Origin: Curvibacter sp. GWA2_63_95
GTDB taxonomy: Bacteria; Pseudomonadota; Gammaproteobacteria; Burkholderiales; Burkholderiaceae_C
Assembly (NCBI GenBank): GCA_001795455.1
Contig: MGPB01000034.1
Location: 166,119 to 230,118, forward strand
Length of the DNA stretch: 64,000 bases
Direction: 5' to 3'
Part shown: one piece after another, positions 26,268 to 34,178 of the stretch
Layout: each line of letters starts with the position of its first letter
Numbering within the stretch: the first letter of the stretch is position 1
Made by a program: the position numbers and the translations under genes
Notes under the pieces: generated by a model
The model's input: only the letters and a program-made list of their open reading frames with translations
The model's database searches: none
What the model was told of the DNA's origin: nothing

Positions 26268-27826
26268 TTCGCCACCCTGCCCCATTCCTCTTCGTACGTC
26301 GTCACCAGCACCTGGTTCGACAGCCGGTTCACCTCAGTGGGCACACGGCCCATGTCTTGCGGAAAGTCAAACAGCAGCGGCAGGCTGGGCACGTTCAGAA
26401 AGCGCAGGCCTGCGGGCAACGCGGTAGGCATGCGCCAAGGGCGGCGGCTGGCCAGCACAAAGCCCCATTCGCCAAAGCTGGGCACATGCGCGTGGTAGGG
26501 CGTGGCGGTCAGTCCCACGGACTCGATGGTGGTGACCACGGTCCAGAAGCTCTTGCGCGCAATCAGTGGCGAGGTGGTCTGCACGACAGCGTAGCCGCTA
26601 GCGGCCAAGTGCTTGTCCAACAGGGCGTAGAAGGCGTTGGTGAAGAGCTTGCCGACCGAGAAGTTGGTGGGGTCGGGGAAGTCCACCACCACCACGTCAA
26701 ACACCTCGTCCGTGCCCTGCAGCCAGGTGAAGGCGTCGGTGTTGATGACCTTCACCTTGGGGGAGCGCAGCGACTCGCTGTTGAGCGCGGCCAGCTCCGG
26801 CGTCTGGGTGAACAGCGTGGTCATGGCCGGGTCCAGCTCCACCAGCGTGACGCTCTCTACACCGGAGTACTTGAGGACCTCACGCACCGCCATGCCATCA
26901 CCACCGCCCAGTACCGCAACCTTTTTGGGCGAGGCGCCGGTGGCTGAAAACGCGGCCATGGCGGGGTGCACCAAGGCCTCGTGGTAGCGGTACTCGTCGC
27001 GCTGGGCAAACTGCAGGTTGCCGTTGAGGAACAGGCGGTAGCCCAACTGCCCCTCGCCCGGCGAGTGCGTCACCACGATGCGCTGGTAGGGACTGGACTG
27101 GGCGATGATGGCCTTGTCCTGGTAGAGCCGGTCTTCGGCCCAGGTGGTGATGTGGTCGGCCGCGACCATGCCCACACCCAGCAGGGCCAGCACCACGCCA
27201 CAGGCCCAGGCATGCGCGGCAAACCGACGCAGCTCATGGCGGAACAGCCACAGCGCCCACAGGGCCACCGCTGAATTCAACAGGCCGAACAGCAGCCCGG
27301 TGCGCACCAGCCCCAGCTTGGGCACCAGCAACAGCGGGAATGCGACCGATACGGCGAGCGCGCCCAGGTAGTCAAAGGTCAGCACCTGCGAGACCAGGTC
27401 CTTCAGCGCCACATTGCGCTTGAGGATGCGCATGACCAGCGGAATCTCCAGCCCCACCAGCATGCCCACCAGCAGCACCATGGCGTAGAGCACAAAACGG
27501 AAGGAACCCGGCACCCAGGCGTGCGCTACAAAAAGAATAGCTGGTAGCGAACCACCAGCAAGGGCCACCATCAGTTCTATGCGTAAAAAGTGAGCGGTGA
27601 GCTGGCGCTCGAAAAAGCGCGATAGCCAGGAGCCAATGCCCATGGCAAACAGGTAGGCTCCGATGACGGTGCTGAACTGCAGCACCGAATCGCCCAGCAG
27701 GTAAGACGCCAGCGCCCCGGCCGCCAGCTCGTACACCAGCCCGCAGGCCGCCACCACAAACACCGAGGCAAGCAGCGCGACTTCGACCGGGCGCGGCCCG
27801 ACAGCGTGTGGGGACACAGGTTTCAC
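26264..27826 (-). CDS. Membrane spermidine-synthase-like protein (7 TM + aminopropyltransferase-like domain)
   Basis: This protein has about 520 residues. The N-terminal 200-230 residues form about seven transmembrane helices (VYELAAGALASYLLGDSVLQFS, then GMGIGS-type turns). The C-terminal half is a spermidine-synthase-like methyltransferase fold with HEALVHPAM, the AdoMet-site loop VLGGGDGMAVREVLKY and VVVDFPDPTNFSVGKLF. Soluble SpeE has the motif DSTDP in place of DFPDP, so the nucleophile may not be putrescine. The start is uncertain: GTG at 27826 directly follows a GC-rich repeat, and the open frame continues through that repeat to 28042. A possible degenerate family A repeat lies at 27525. 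Confidence 0.8.
   Translation of the reverse strand: MKPVSPHAVGPRPVEVALLASVFVVAACGLVYELAAGALASYLLGDSVLQFSTVIGAYLFAMGIGSWLSRFFERQLTAHFLRIELMVALAGGSLPAILFVAHAWVPGSFRFVLYAMVLLVGMLVGLEIPLVMRILKRNVALKDLVSQVLTFDYLGALAVSVAFPLLLVPKLGLVRTGLLFGLLNSAVALWALWLFRHELRRFAAHAWACGVVLALLGVGMVAADHITTWAEDRLYQDKAIIAQSSPYQRIVVTHSPGEGQLGYRLFLNGNLQFAQRDEYRYHEALVHPAMAAFSATGASPKKVAVLGGGDGMAVREVLKYSGVESVTLVELDPAMTTLFTQTPELAALNSESLRSPKVKVINTDAFTWLQGTDEVFDVVVVDFPDPTNFSVGKLFTNAFYALLDKHLAASGYAVVQTTSPLIARKSFWTVVTTIESVGLTATPYHAHVPSFGEWGFVLASRRPWRMPTALPAGLRFLNVPSLPLLFDFPQDMGRVPTEVNRLSNQVLVTTYEEEWGRVAK
27525..27560 (+). repeat. Possible degenerate family A repeat in the spermidine-synthase-like gene
   Basis: GCTACAAAAAGAATAGC (27525-27541), followed by TGGTAGCG, resembles the palindromic head of the repeat. 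The CTAGAGGCC arm is not recognisable. It lies in frame between two transmembrane helices. Weak evidence. Confidence 0.35.
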
Positions 27827-27917
27827 CGCCGGGCCGCCCCAAGGTGTGGACTTGGGGTTTTGCCAAACGCGCCCCCGCGGGGGGCAGCGACCCGCGCAGC
27901 GGTGGAGCGTGGGGGCA
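27827..27917. repeat. GC-rich dispersed repeat, family B, copy 1
   Basis: It contains GCCGGGCCGCCCCAAG near 27829, then CGCCCCCGCGGGGGGCAGCG with an internal inverted repeat, then CGCAGCGGTGGAGCGTGGGGG. It fills the space between the DUF350 gene and the chosen start of the synthase-like gene. Copy 2 lies at 50262. Confidence 0.75.
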
Positions 27918-28130
27918 TCAATGGATGGCAGCCGCCACGATGATGCAAATGCCCAGCGACATGGCCGCCACCACCAGGGCCAGCGCCTTGTTCTGCTTTT
28001 CCACAATCTCCAACCACAGGTTGTAGGGCGTGATCTTGTCAATGATGAGGAAGCAGATCCAGAAAATCAGCACCCCCATGACGGCATACAACGCTGAGCC
28101 CAACACCACATCCGGTTTCAACCATTCCAT
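27918..28130 (-). CDS. DUF350 small membrane protein
   Basis: This 70-residue inner-membrane protein has two hydrophobic helices (about 8-31 and 48-68) separated by DKITPYNLWLEIVEKQNKA, which fits DUF350 (YjfL-like). DUF350 proteins are known as neighbours of polyamine-type synthases and of PspA or SPFH proteins. The ATG at 28130 has AAGGAG at the proper distance; the ATG two codons earlier would overlap that site. It lies between the DUF4178 gene and the synthase-like gene, separated from the latter by a repeat. Confidence 0.85.
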   Translation of the reverse strand: MEWLKPDVVLGSALYAVMGVLIFWICFLIIDKITPYNLWLEIVEKQNKALALVVAAMSLGICIIVAAAIH

Positions 28131-28156
28131 GGTCATCTCCTTGAAAATTCCAACAT

Positions 28157-29686
28157 CTATTTGTGCCCACCGCCCGATGAGAAGCCGCCGTACGATCCGC
28201 CCGAGGAACGGTAGCTGCTGCCGGAGCAGTTCTCCACGTTCGGGTCACAGTCGGGTGAGCAGCGTGTCATCGCCACGAAGAACAGCACCACCACGATAAA
28301 CACCCAAAACTCCTGGCGCATCAAGGGGTTGGTGCCGGACACCAGCGGCCCCACGTCGGCGCGTTTGAGCAGGTCTTGTTTGTCCTTCAACTTGAAGGCC
28401 ATGGCCACCGTCGCACTGTCAATCGTGTTGCCCACCGACCAGGTCAGCTCGTTGGCCGTTTGTTCCAGCGACAGCAGGTTTTTGCCGCTGCTGTAGTCGC
28501 GGTTTTCCGTCACCTGGTCACGTTGCACCTGCCAGTAGAACTCGCCCACCACATAGTTGGTGCGCGCGGTGTAGCTTTCCTTGAGCTGGTAGTGCGTGCC
28601 CAGGTATTTGGCGCTTTGCCGGTTGTCGCTCACCACCGGCGCCCCGGTCGCAGGGCGCACCACGCTCCAGCCCTCGGTGGAATCCACCAAAAAAATGAAG
28701 CCGCGTTTGGCGTTGTACAGCAGGTACTCCTCCCAACCGAAGTGCTCGTCGGGGTCGGACGGGTCAGTCCCCATGCGGTGCTGAAAGCCCACCACCTGCC
28801 ACTGCGCGCCCTGCAGCGTGCCTGTAGTGCCCAGCGGGATCAAGGGCTGCACCGGCTCGTCCTGGATCGCGTGTTTGAGTTCGCCGCCGATGCCCTGCGA
28901 CAGGTCGATGATGCTGTGGCACGACCCGCAGCTCATGCTCTGGCTGCCGGCCAGTTTCACGGTCAGCGTGGCGCCGCAGTTCGGGCAGGCAAACTGCCGG
29001 CCCTTCTCATCCTTGGCCGATTCGTCTTTCAGACCCGTGAGCTTCAGGTCCTCCAGCAGCACCGATTGGCCCATGCTCACGCTGGGCGGCTGGCTGCTGT
29101 AGTCCACGCTGAGCACCTCGCCCGCGCCCTTGGCGTCCACCGCCTGGCTGCGCAACTCCACCATCGCAAAGCTGGTGCCCAACTCAGGCAGGCGCGGCAA
29201 CTCGCCCTGCGCCGCGATCAGTGCGACCGACTGGTTGGAGGCGACGGTAAACGACTTGCCATTGATGGCCGTGGTGGCCCCCACACGGAAGCGATCGGCC
29301 GGCGGCATCTCGCGCTGCACGGCCTGCGCTGTGGTGAAAACATAGGCGCCGTTGTCTTCGCTCAAGTACGCACTGCTGCCGTCACCCAGCACTGCATGCC
29401 ACTCGGTCCAGGTGCCTTCGCCGTACTTGTATTGCAGCCGCCCCAGCAGCGTGAAGCTTTGGCCGTTCCAGGTGCCGCCGGCACCCAACTGCAACAGGCT
29501 GTGGTCGTCGAACAGCTCGGCCATCTTGCCGATGCGCTGCAACACGTCGCCATTGCGCACCACGGTGCTCTGGCAAAACGCACAGACGGCATGTGTGCTC
29601 TGCGCACTGAGGAAATTGACCGGCGCACCACACCCCGGACACGGAGCCCGGTAGGCGCGTTGGGTGTTGCTAGTGTCGAGTGCCAA
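28157..29686 (-). CDS. DUF4178 protein with zinc knuckles and C-terminal membrane helix
   Basis: This is a 509-residue protein. An N-terminal zinc ribbon (CPGCG at about 16-20 and CAFC at about 35-38) is followed by a DUF4178-like beta module (about 55-130). A second ribbon (CPNCG and CGSC, about 235-265) and a second DUF4178 module follow (about 285-440). A transmembrane helix (VFIVVVLFFVA) and a Gly/Ser-rich tail ending GGFSSGGGHK close the protein. It is encoded between an SPFH protein and DUF350, the pattern expected for a membrane-associated complex. No enzyme motif is seen. Confidence 0.82.
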   Translation of the reverse strand: MALDTSNTQRAYRAPCPGCGAPVNFLSAQSTHAVCAFCQSTVVRNGDVLQRIGKMAELFDDHSLLQLGAGGTWNGQSFTLLGRLQYKYGEGTWTEWHAVLGDGSSAYLSEDNGAYVFTTAQAVQREMPPADRFRVGATTAINGKSFTVASNQSVALIAAQGELPRLPELGTSFAMVELRSQAVDAKGAGEVLSVDYSSQPPSVSMGQSVLLEDLKLTGLKDESAKDEKGRQFACPNCGATLTVKLAGSQSMSCGSCHSIIDLSQGIGGELKHAIQDEPVQPLIPLGTTGTLQGAQWQVVGFQHRMGTDPSDPDEHFGWEEYLLYNAKRGFIFLVDSTEGWSVVRPATGAPVVSDNRQSAKYLGTHYQLKESYTARTNYVVGEFYWQVQRDQVTENRDYSSGKNLLSLEQTANELTWSVGNTIDSATVAMAFKLKDKQDLLKRADVGPLVSGTNPLMRQEFWVFIVVVLFFVAMTRCSPDCDPNVENCSGSSYRSSGGSYGGFSSGGGHK

Positions 29687-29703
29687 GGCGTGAAGAGGAG
29701 TCT

Positions 29704-29780
29704 GGGTGACCGAGGGTTATGCGGAGGTAAAGGAGGAGCCCGAAGGGCGGGGGACACGCAGCAGAACGCTCGGTCACCCA
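29704..29780. other. Long-range inverted repeat between the SPFH and DUF4178 genes
   Basis: GGGTGACCGAG (29704-29714) and CTCGGTCACCC (29769-29779) are exact inverted copies separated by 54 bases of AGG- and GGG-rich sequence. They span almost the whole gap between the two genes. This may be an mRNA structure that tunes DUF4178 expression relative to the SPFH gene, or a remnant of a small repeat. Confidence 0.5.
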
Positions 29781-29796
29781 GACGCTTCGCCGATAA

Positions 29797-30837
29797 CTAC
29801 ACCAGCTTCTTCAGCAGTTCCACCTTCTTGGCGTCAAACTCTTCTTGCGTCAGGATGCCCTTGGATTTCAGGTCGCCCAGCTTCTCCAACGTGGCCATCA
29901 CGTCTTCTGGCTTCACACCCGCAGCCTGCGCCACTGCGGCTGCAGCAGGAGCCGCGTTGCCCTGCAGTCCAGCGGCCAGGTTCTGCGCCAGCACCTGGCC
30001 CAAGGCCACGCCAGCCCCCAGACCCATGGCATCGCCCGCAATGCCACCACCGGAGCCTGCGCCTTCGGCAAACTTCGGGATCGCCTGTGCGGTTTGGTAC
30101 TGCATGAACTTGCCCATGTCGTTGCCGACCATGCCCATGCCTATTTTTTGATCCAAGATTTTTTGCAGCTCTTCGGGCAAGGAGACGTTTTGCACCGTCA
30201 TGCCTTCGAGCTTCAGGCCAATCTTTTCAAACTCGGGCGCCAGCTGGCGCACCAGCGCCTGCGCAAAACTCAACTGGTTCGCCGCCAGGTCCAAAAAGGC
30301 AATGCCGCTGCTGGCCACCGCGTTGCTGATGTTCTGCAACACCAGGCCACGCAACTGGCCGTCGATGTCGGCCACGGTGTAGTTCTCGCGCGTGCCCGAG
30401 ATTTCGGTGTGGAACAGCTTGGGGTCGGCAATGCGGAAGTTGTAATTGCCAAAGGCGCGCAGGCGCACGGCGCCAAAGTCCGCATCGCGGATGGTGATGG
30501 GTTGGGGCGTGCCCCACTTCTGGTCGATCTGCTGGCGCGTGCTGAAGAAGTACACATCACTCTTGAAGGGGGACTCGAACAGCTTGTCCCAGTTCTTGAG
30601 GTAGGTCAGCACCGGCAGGGTCTGCGTGGTGAGTGTGTGTGTGCCGGGGCCAAACACATCAGCCACCTTGCCCTCGTTCACAAACACCGCCAGCTGCGAC
30701 TCCCGCACGACCAGCGTGCCGCCGTTCTGGATTTCCATACCCGCCATGGGGAAGCGCCAAGCCAGCGTGCCATCGTCTTCCTCAGTCCATTGAATGACGT
30801 CAATAAACTGTTTCTTGATGAAGTCCATCAGTCCCAT
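29797..30837 (-). CDS. SPFH/virion-core-like (YdjI-type) protein with C-terminal SHOCT domain
   Basis: This is a 346-residue soluble protein. MGLMDFIKKQFIDVIQW and the SPFH/band-7 region (about 20-235, with VRESQLAVFVNEGKVADVFGPG) are followed by a Gly/Ala-rich linker (about 255-305). A short SHOCT module closes it (LGDLKSKGILTQEEFDAKKVELLKKL). Such proteins scaffold membrane microdomains. A GGAGG ribosome site fixes the start at 30837. It is the first gene of the minus-strand cluster with DUF4178, DUF350 and the synthase-like protein. Confidence 0.87.
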   Translation of the reverse strand: MGLMDFIKKQFIDVIQWTEEDDGTLAWRFPMAGMEIQNGGTLVVRESQLAVFVNEGKVADVFGPGTHTLTTQTLPVLTYLKNWDKLFESPFKSDVYFFSTRQQIDQKWGTPQPITIRDADFGAVRLRAFGNYNFRIADPKLFHTEISGTRENYTVADIDGQLRGLVLQNISNAVASSGIAFLDLAANQLSFAQALVRQLAPEFEKIGLKLEGMTVQNVSLPEELQKILDQKIGMGMVGNDMGKFMQYQTAQAIPKFAEGAGSGGGIAGDAMGLGAGVALGQVLAQNLAAGLQGNAAPAAAAVAQAAGVKPEDVMATLEKLGDLKSKGILTQEEFDAKKVELLKKLV

Positions 30838-30907
30838 GGTGCCCTCCTGAATATGTGTGGGGAAGATGATAGCCGCAGGCCGTGGCACTGGGCTATGCTC
30901 TGCGCCC

Positions 30908-31690
30908 ATGTCTTCCCTGTCCTCCGCCATCGTGCTCGCCGCCGGCCGCGGCGAGCGCATGCGCCCGCTGACCGATACCTGCCCCAAACCTTTGCTCGCC
31001 GTGCAAGGCAAACCCCTGATGCAGTACCACCTGGAGGCGCTGGCCCAGGGTGGCTTTGGCAGCGCAGTGGTGAACACAGCGTGGCTCGGTGAGCAGATAG
31101 AGGCCCGTTTTAAGCATGTTTTAGGCCTCAAGCCACCGTTCAATCAGCGCGAGCAGCTATCAAAAACAGAGCAAATCTCACTTTCCTACTCACACGAAGG
31201 GCAGGACTTTGGTGGCGCACTGGAGACGGCGGGCGGCATTGCCCGCGCGCTGCCGCAGCTGGCGCCGGTGTTCTGGTCGATGGCGGGTGATGTGTATGCG
31301 CCCGACTTTGTCTTCACCCAGGCTGCGGTCGACCGCTTTGCCGCCAGCGGCCTGCTGGCCCACCTGTGGCTGGTGCCCAACCCGGCACACCACCGCCGTG
31401 GCGACTTTGGCCTGGACTCCCCGGACGCACAAGGTGTGGGCATTTGCACCGACCCACCCGCCGACAGCCCCACGCCGCGCTACACCTTCAGCACCTTTGC
31501 ACTGTTCCACCATGCCCTGTTTGCCGCGCCCTGGTGCGACATCCCGCCCGGTAACCCGGAAGGTGTGAAAGCACCGCTGGCCCCGCTGCTGCGCAAAGCC
31601 ATGGCGCAAGCGCAGGTGAGCGCTGAGATTTACACTGGCCGCTGGACCGATGTCGGCACGCCCGAGCGGCTGGCAGAACTGAACCACTGA
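30908..31690 (+). CDS. murU: N-acetylmuramate-alpha-1-phosphate uridylyltransferase MurU, with in-frame repeat
   Basis: This 260-residue nucleotidyltransferase has the signature IVLAAGRGERMRPLTDTCPKPLL (residues 6-28), the PKPLL lysine, and SMAGDVYAP, where the metal-binding Asp lies. MurU joins UTP and MurNAc-1-phosphate in peptidoglycan recycling and works after AmgK (47096-48250 here). A family A repeat lies inside (31118-31172), adding about 18 residues (GLKPPFNQREQLSKTE) between NTAWLGEQIEARF and LSYSHEG, where relatives have a short loop. pepP starts 5 bases later. Confidence 0.85.
   Translation: MSSLSSAIVLAAGRGERMRPLTDTCPKPLLAVQGKPLMQYHLEALAQGGFGSAVVNTAWLGEQIEARFKHVLGLKPPFNQREQLSKTEQISLSYSHEGQDFGGALETAGGIARALPQLAPVFWSMAGDVYAPDFVFTQAAVDRFAASGLLAHLWLVPNPAHHRRGDFGLDSPDAQGVGICTDPPADSPTPRYTFSTFALFHHALFAAPWCDIPPGNPEGVKAPLAPLLRKAMAQAQVSAEIYTGRWTDVGTPERLAELNH
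31118..31172 (-). repeat. Dispersed repeat, family A, copy inside murU
   Basis: On the minus strand it reads GCTCTGTTTTTGATAGC (31172-31156), then TGCTCGCGCTGATTG, GGTGGCTTGAGGCC and TAAAAC. The length is compatible with the frame, and the gene reads it antisense. Confidence 0.85.
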
Positions 31691-31694
31691 CACC

Positions 31695-33089
31695 ATGACA
31701 CACCCCCTATCCGCCCACTACGCCGCCCGCCGTGCAGCCTTGGCCGCGCGCATTGGCAAGCACGGCGTGGCCGTATTGCCCACCGCACCCGAGCAACAGC
31801 GCAACCGCGACAGCGACTTTCTTTTCCGTTTTGACAGCTACTTCCATTACCTGAGCGGCTTTGCCGAGCCCAGGGCCTGGCTGGTGATTACGGGGTATGG
31901 CAAGACCACCTTGTTTTGCCAGCCCAAGGATATGGAACGCGAGATCTGGGACGGTTTTCGCCTGGGGCCCGATGCAGCACCGGCTGCACTGGGCGTGGAC
32001 GCGGCCTACTCGGTGGATGAACTGGACCAGCGCATGCCCGCGCTGCTGGATGGGGCCGATGCGGTGTGGTACCCCTTCGCCACACACAAGGGCCTGGAGA
32101 CCCGGGTGGACGGCTGGCTCAGCGGACTGCGCGCCCGGGTGCGCTATGGCGCGCTCACCCCCGAACAGGTGCGCGACCTCTGCGGCCCGCTGGACGAAAT
32201 GCGGCTGATCAAAGACGCCTACGAGCAAGACACCATGCGCCGCGCCGCGCAGATCAGCGCGCAGGCCCACATCCGCGCCATGCAGCGCTCGGCCCGCATG
32301 CTGCGCGCCGGCCAGGACGTGCGCGAGTACCACCTCGACGCCGAGTTGCTGCACGAGTTCCGCCAGCAGGGCTCGCAGTACCCGGCCTATGGCTCCATCG
32401 TGGCCGCGGGAGCCAATGCCTGTGTGCTGCACTACCGCGCCGACGCCGGCCAGGTGCGCAATGGCGAGTTGGTGCTGATTGACGCAGGCTGCGAGCTGGA
32501 CGGTTACGCCAGCGACATCACCCGCACCTTCCCGGCCAATGGCAAATTCAGCGGGCCACAACGCGCGCTGTACGAGTTGGTGCTGGCCTCCCAAATTGCC
32601 GCGATAGACGCCACCAAGGCGGGCGCCCGCTTCACCGACCCGCACGAAGCGACCGTGAAGGTGTTGGCCCAAGGCATGCTGGACCTGGGACTGCTGGACA
32701 AAAACGCCGTGGGCGGCCTGGACGATGTGATCGAGAGCCGTGCTTACTTCCAGTTTTATATGCACCGCACCGGCCACTGGCTGGGCATGGACGTGCACGA
32801 CTGCGGCAGCTACACCGAGCCCAGCGAACTGGGCCAGGGCAGCGTGCGTAAGGACGCGTTGACCGGGGCCGACATCGTCAACCGCCCGGCGCGCATTTTG
32901 CGCAGTGGCATGGTGCTGACGATCGAGCCTGGCATGTACGTGCGCCCGGCGCCCGGCGTGCCGGAGCAGTTCCACAACATCGGCATCCGCATCGAGGACG
33001 ATGCCATCGTCACCGACACGGGTTGTGAACTGATCACCCGGGGGGTGCCGGTGGAGCCGGATGCGATTGAAGTGCTGATGCGCGACTGA
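31695..33089 (+). CDS. pepP: Xaa-Pro aminopeptidase P
   Basis: This is a 464-residue dinuclear metallopeptidase that removes the residue before a proline. An N-terminal domain (about 1-180) precedes the pita-bread catalytic domain. The metal ligands are visible as LIDAGCELDGYASDITRTFP (two Asp), GHWLGMDVHD (His), LTIEPGMYV (Glu) and GIRIEDD (Glu). The start at 31695 begins MTHPLSAHYAARR. It lies between murU and a small hypothetical gene, all on the plus strand and nearly touching. Confidence 0.95.
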   Translation: MTHPLSAHYAARRAALAARIGKHGVAVLPTAPEQQRNRDSDFLFRFDSYFHYLSGFAEPRAWLVITGYGKTTLFCQPKDMEREIWDGFRLGPDAAPAALGVDAAYSVDELDQRMPALLDGADAVWYPFATHKGLETRVDGWLSGLRARVRYGALTPEQVRDLCGPLDEMRLIKDAYEQDTMRRAAQISAQAHIRAMQRSARMLRAGQDVREYHLDAELLHEFRQQGSQYPAYGSIVAAGANACVLHYRADAGQVRNGELVLIDAGCELDGYASDITRTFPANGKFSGPQRALYELVLASQIAAIDATKAGARFTDPHEATVKVLAQGMLDLGLLDKNAVGGLDDVIESRAYFQFYMHRTGHWLGMDVHDCGSYTEPSELGQGSVRKDALTGADIVNRPARILRSGMVLTIEPGMYVRPAPGVPEQFHNIGIRIEDDAIVTDTGCELITRGVPVEPDAIEVLMRD

Positions 33090-33090
33090 C

Positions 33091-33471
33091 ATGGCCGCCT
33101 CCGCCCGCCCCACCAGCAAAGACAGCAGCCCCCAGCGGGCCGCGCTGGCCTTGCGGCTGGAGCGGGGGCCACTGACCGTCTCACTGCGGCGCAATGCGGT
33201 CAAGGCTTTTGTGATTGCCAAGAGTCCGCATGTGGTGATTGGGGTGGTGCGCTGGGGCCAGGAGTATGGCCTGCTCGCCATCTCGCCCGCGGGGGACTAT
33301 CTGCGCGTGAATGGCTCGTACGAAGAGCTGCTGGACACCCAAGAGGTACGCACCGCCATCGTCAAGGTGTTCATGAGCGGCGAGTTGCCTCCGGGCCGCT
33401 CACGCGGGGATGGCCCGCCGGTGTGGGGCATTGAATTTTTGGATGGCGCATTGCGTCAGGCACCACGCTGA
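33091..33471 (+). CDS. Hypothetical protein
   Basis: This 126-residue soluble protein begins with a Ser/Pro-rich leader, then LRLERGPLTVSLRRNAVKAFVIAKSPHVVIGVVRWGQ. It is mostly predicted beta strands, with no Cys pairs and no signal peptide. I do not recognise the family. It starts one base after pepP, so it is almost certainly co-transcribed. Confidence 0.6.
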   Translation: MAASARPTSKDSSPQRAALALRLERGPLTVSLRRNAVKAFVIAKSPHVVIGVVRWGQEYGLLAISPAGDYLRVNGSYEELLDTQEVRTAIVKVFMSGELPPGRSRGDGPPVWGIEFLDGALRQAPR

Positions 33472-33491
33472 TGCCTGAGGGCCACCGCCCG

Positions 33492-34178
33492 CTACGGGCG
33501 TGACGCGTCCCCGTCCTCTGCAGCGCGCTGCACCTCTTCCCAGTGGCGCTTGGGCAGGTGGCCAAGCAGGCGCTCCATCACCGTGTCCATCACCGCATCA
33601 TTGATTTCGTGGCCCAGGAAGGGGATCACGTCGGCGGTCACGTCTGCACCCAGGCTGATCAGGTGCTCTGCACCGGTGACGGTATAGCCATAGTGGATGA
33701 CGGCATCGCTCTTGCCGTGCACCAAGTGCAGGGTGGTGTGGGGGTGGGGTGCCTGCGGTAGCGCGGCAAAGCGGCCAGACAAGGCCACCACACGACCCAC
33801 CAGATGCTGCGGCAACTGCGTGGCTTCCAGCGACATGATGGCGCCCTGGGAAAACCCAATCAGCGCAGTGGCCTCGGGCCCCACGCCGCTTTGGCGCTGC
33901 CAATCCTGAACCATAGCCACAAAGGCGGGCATGGCTTCGGCCACGCGTGCGGGCCGGTCTTCCTCGGTGATGCCACGCACCGAAAACCATTGGTAACCCT
34001 GCCCCAGGTCCGAGGGATGCGGCGCCTGCACACTGACCACCAGGGCATCAGGAAAGGCCTGGGCCAGGCGTTGGCCCAAGGGCACCAGCCCCTGGGGGGT
34101 CGCACCCACGCCGTGTTGCAACAGCATGAGCTGCTTGGCTGGCCCCGCAGGGCGCTGCACCACAACGGCTTCAGACAT
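33492..34178 (-). CDS. Alpha/beta hydrolase, YpfH-like esterase
   Basis: This 228-residue carboxylesterase/phospholipase-type hydrolase has the strand-loop LLQHGVGATPQGLVPL (oxyanion region), nucleophile Ser in IGFSQGAIMSLE, Asp in HGKSDAVIHYGYT and His in LGHEINDA, the full catalytic triad. It resembles E. coli YpfH. The start at 34178 overlaps the end of the MFS gene by 8 bases, so it is translated from the same message. Confidence 0.9.
   Translation of the reverse strand: MSEAVVVQRPAGPAKQLMLLQHGVGATPQGLVPLGQRLAQAFPDALVVSVQAPHPSDLGQGYQWFSVRGITEEDRPARVAEAMPAFVAMVQDWQRQSGVGPEATALIGFSQGAIMSLEATQLPQHLVGRVVALSGRFAALPQAPHPHTTLHLVHGKSDAVIHYGYTVTGAEHLISLGADVTADVIPFLGHEINDAVMDTVMERLLGHLPKRHWEEVQRAAEDGDASRP

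Noticed and set aside
27827..28042. Upstream extension of the spermidine-synthase-like frame
   Set aside because: It runs through a GC-rich repeat and the DUF350 gene and is Arg/Trp-rich; the start remains uncertain, but this extension is unlikely.
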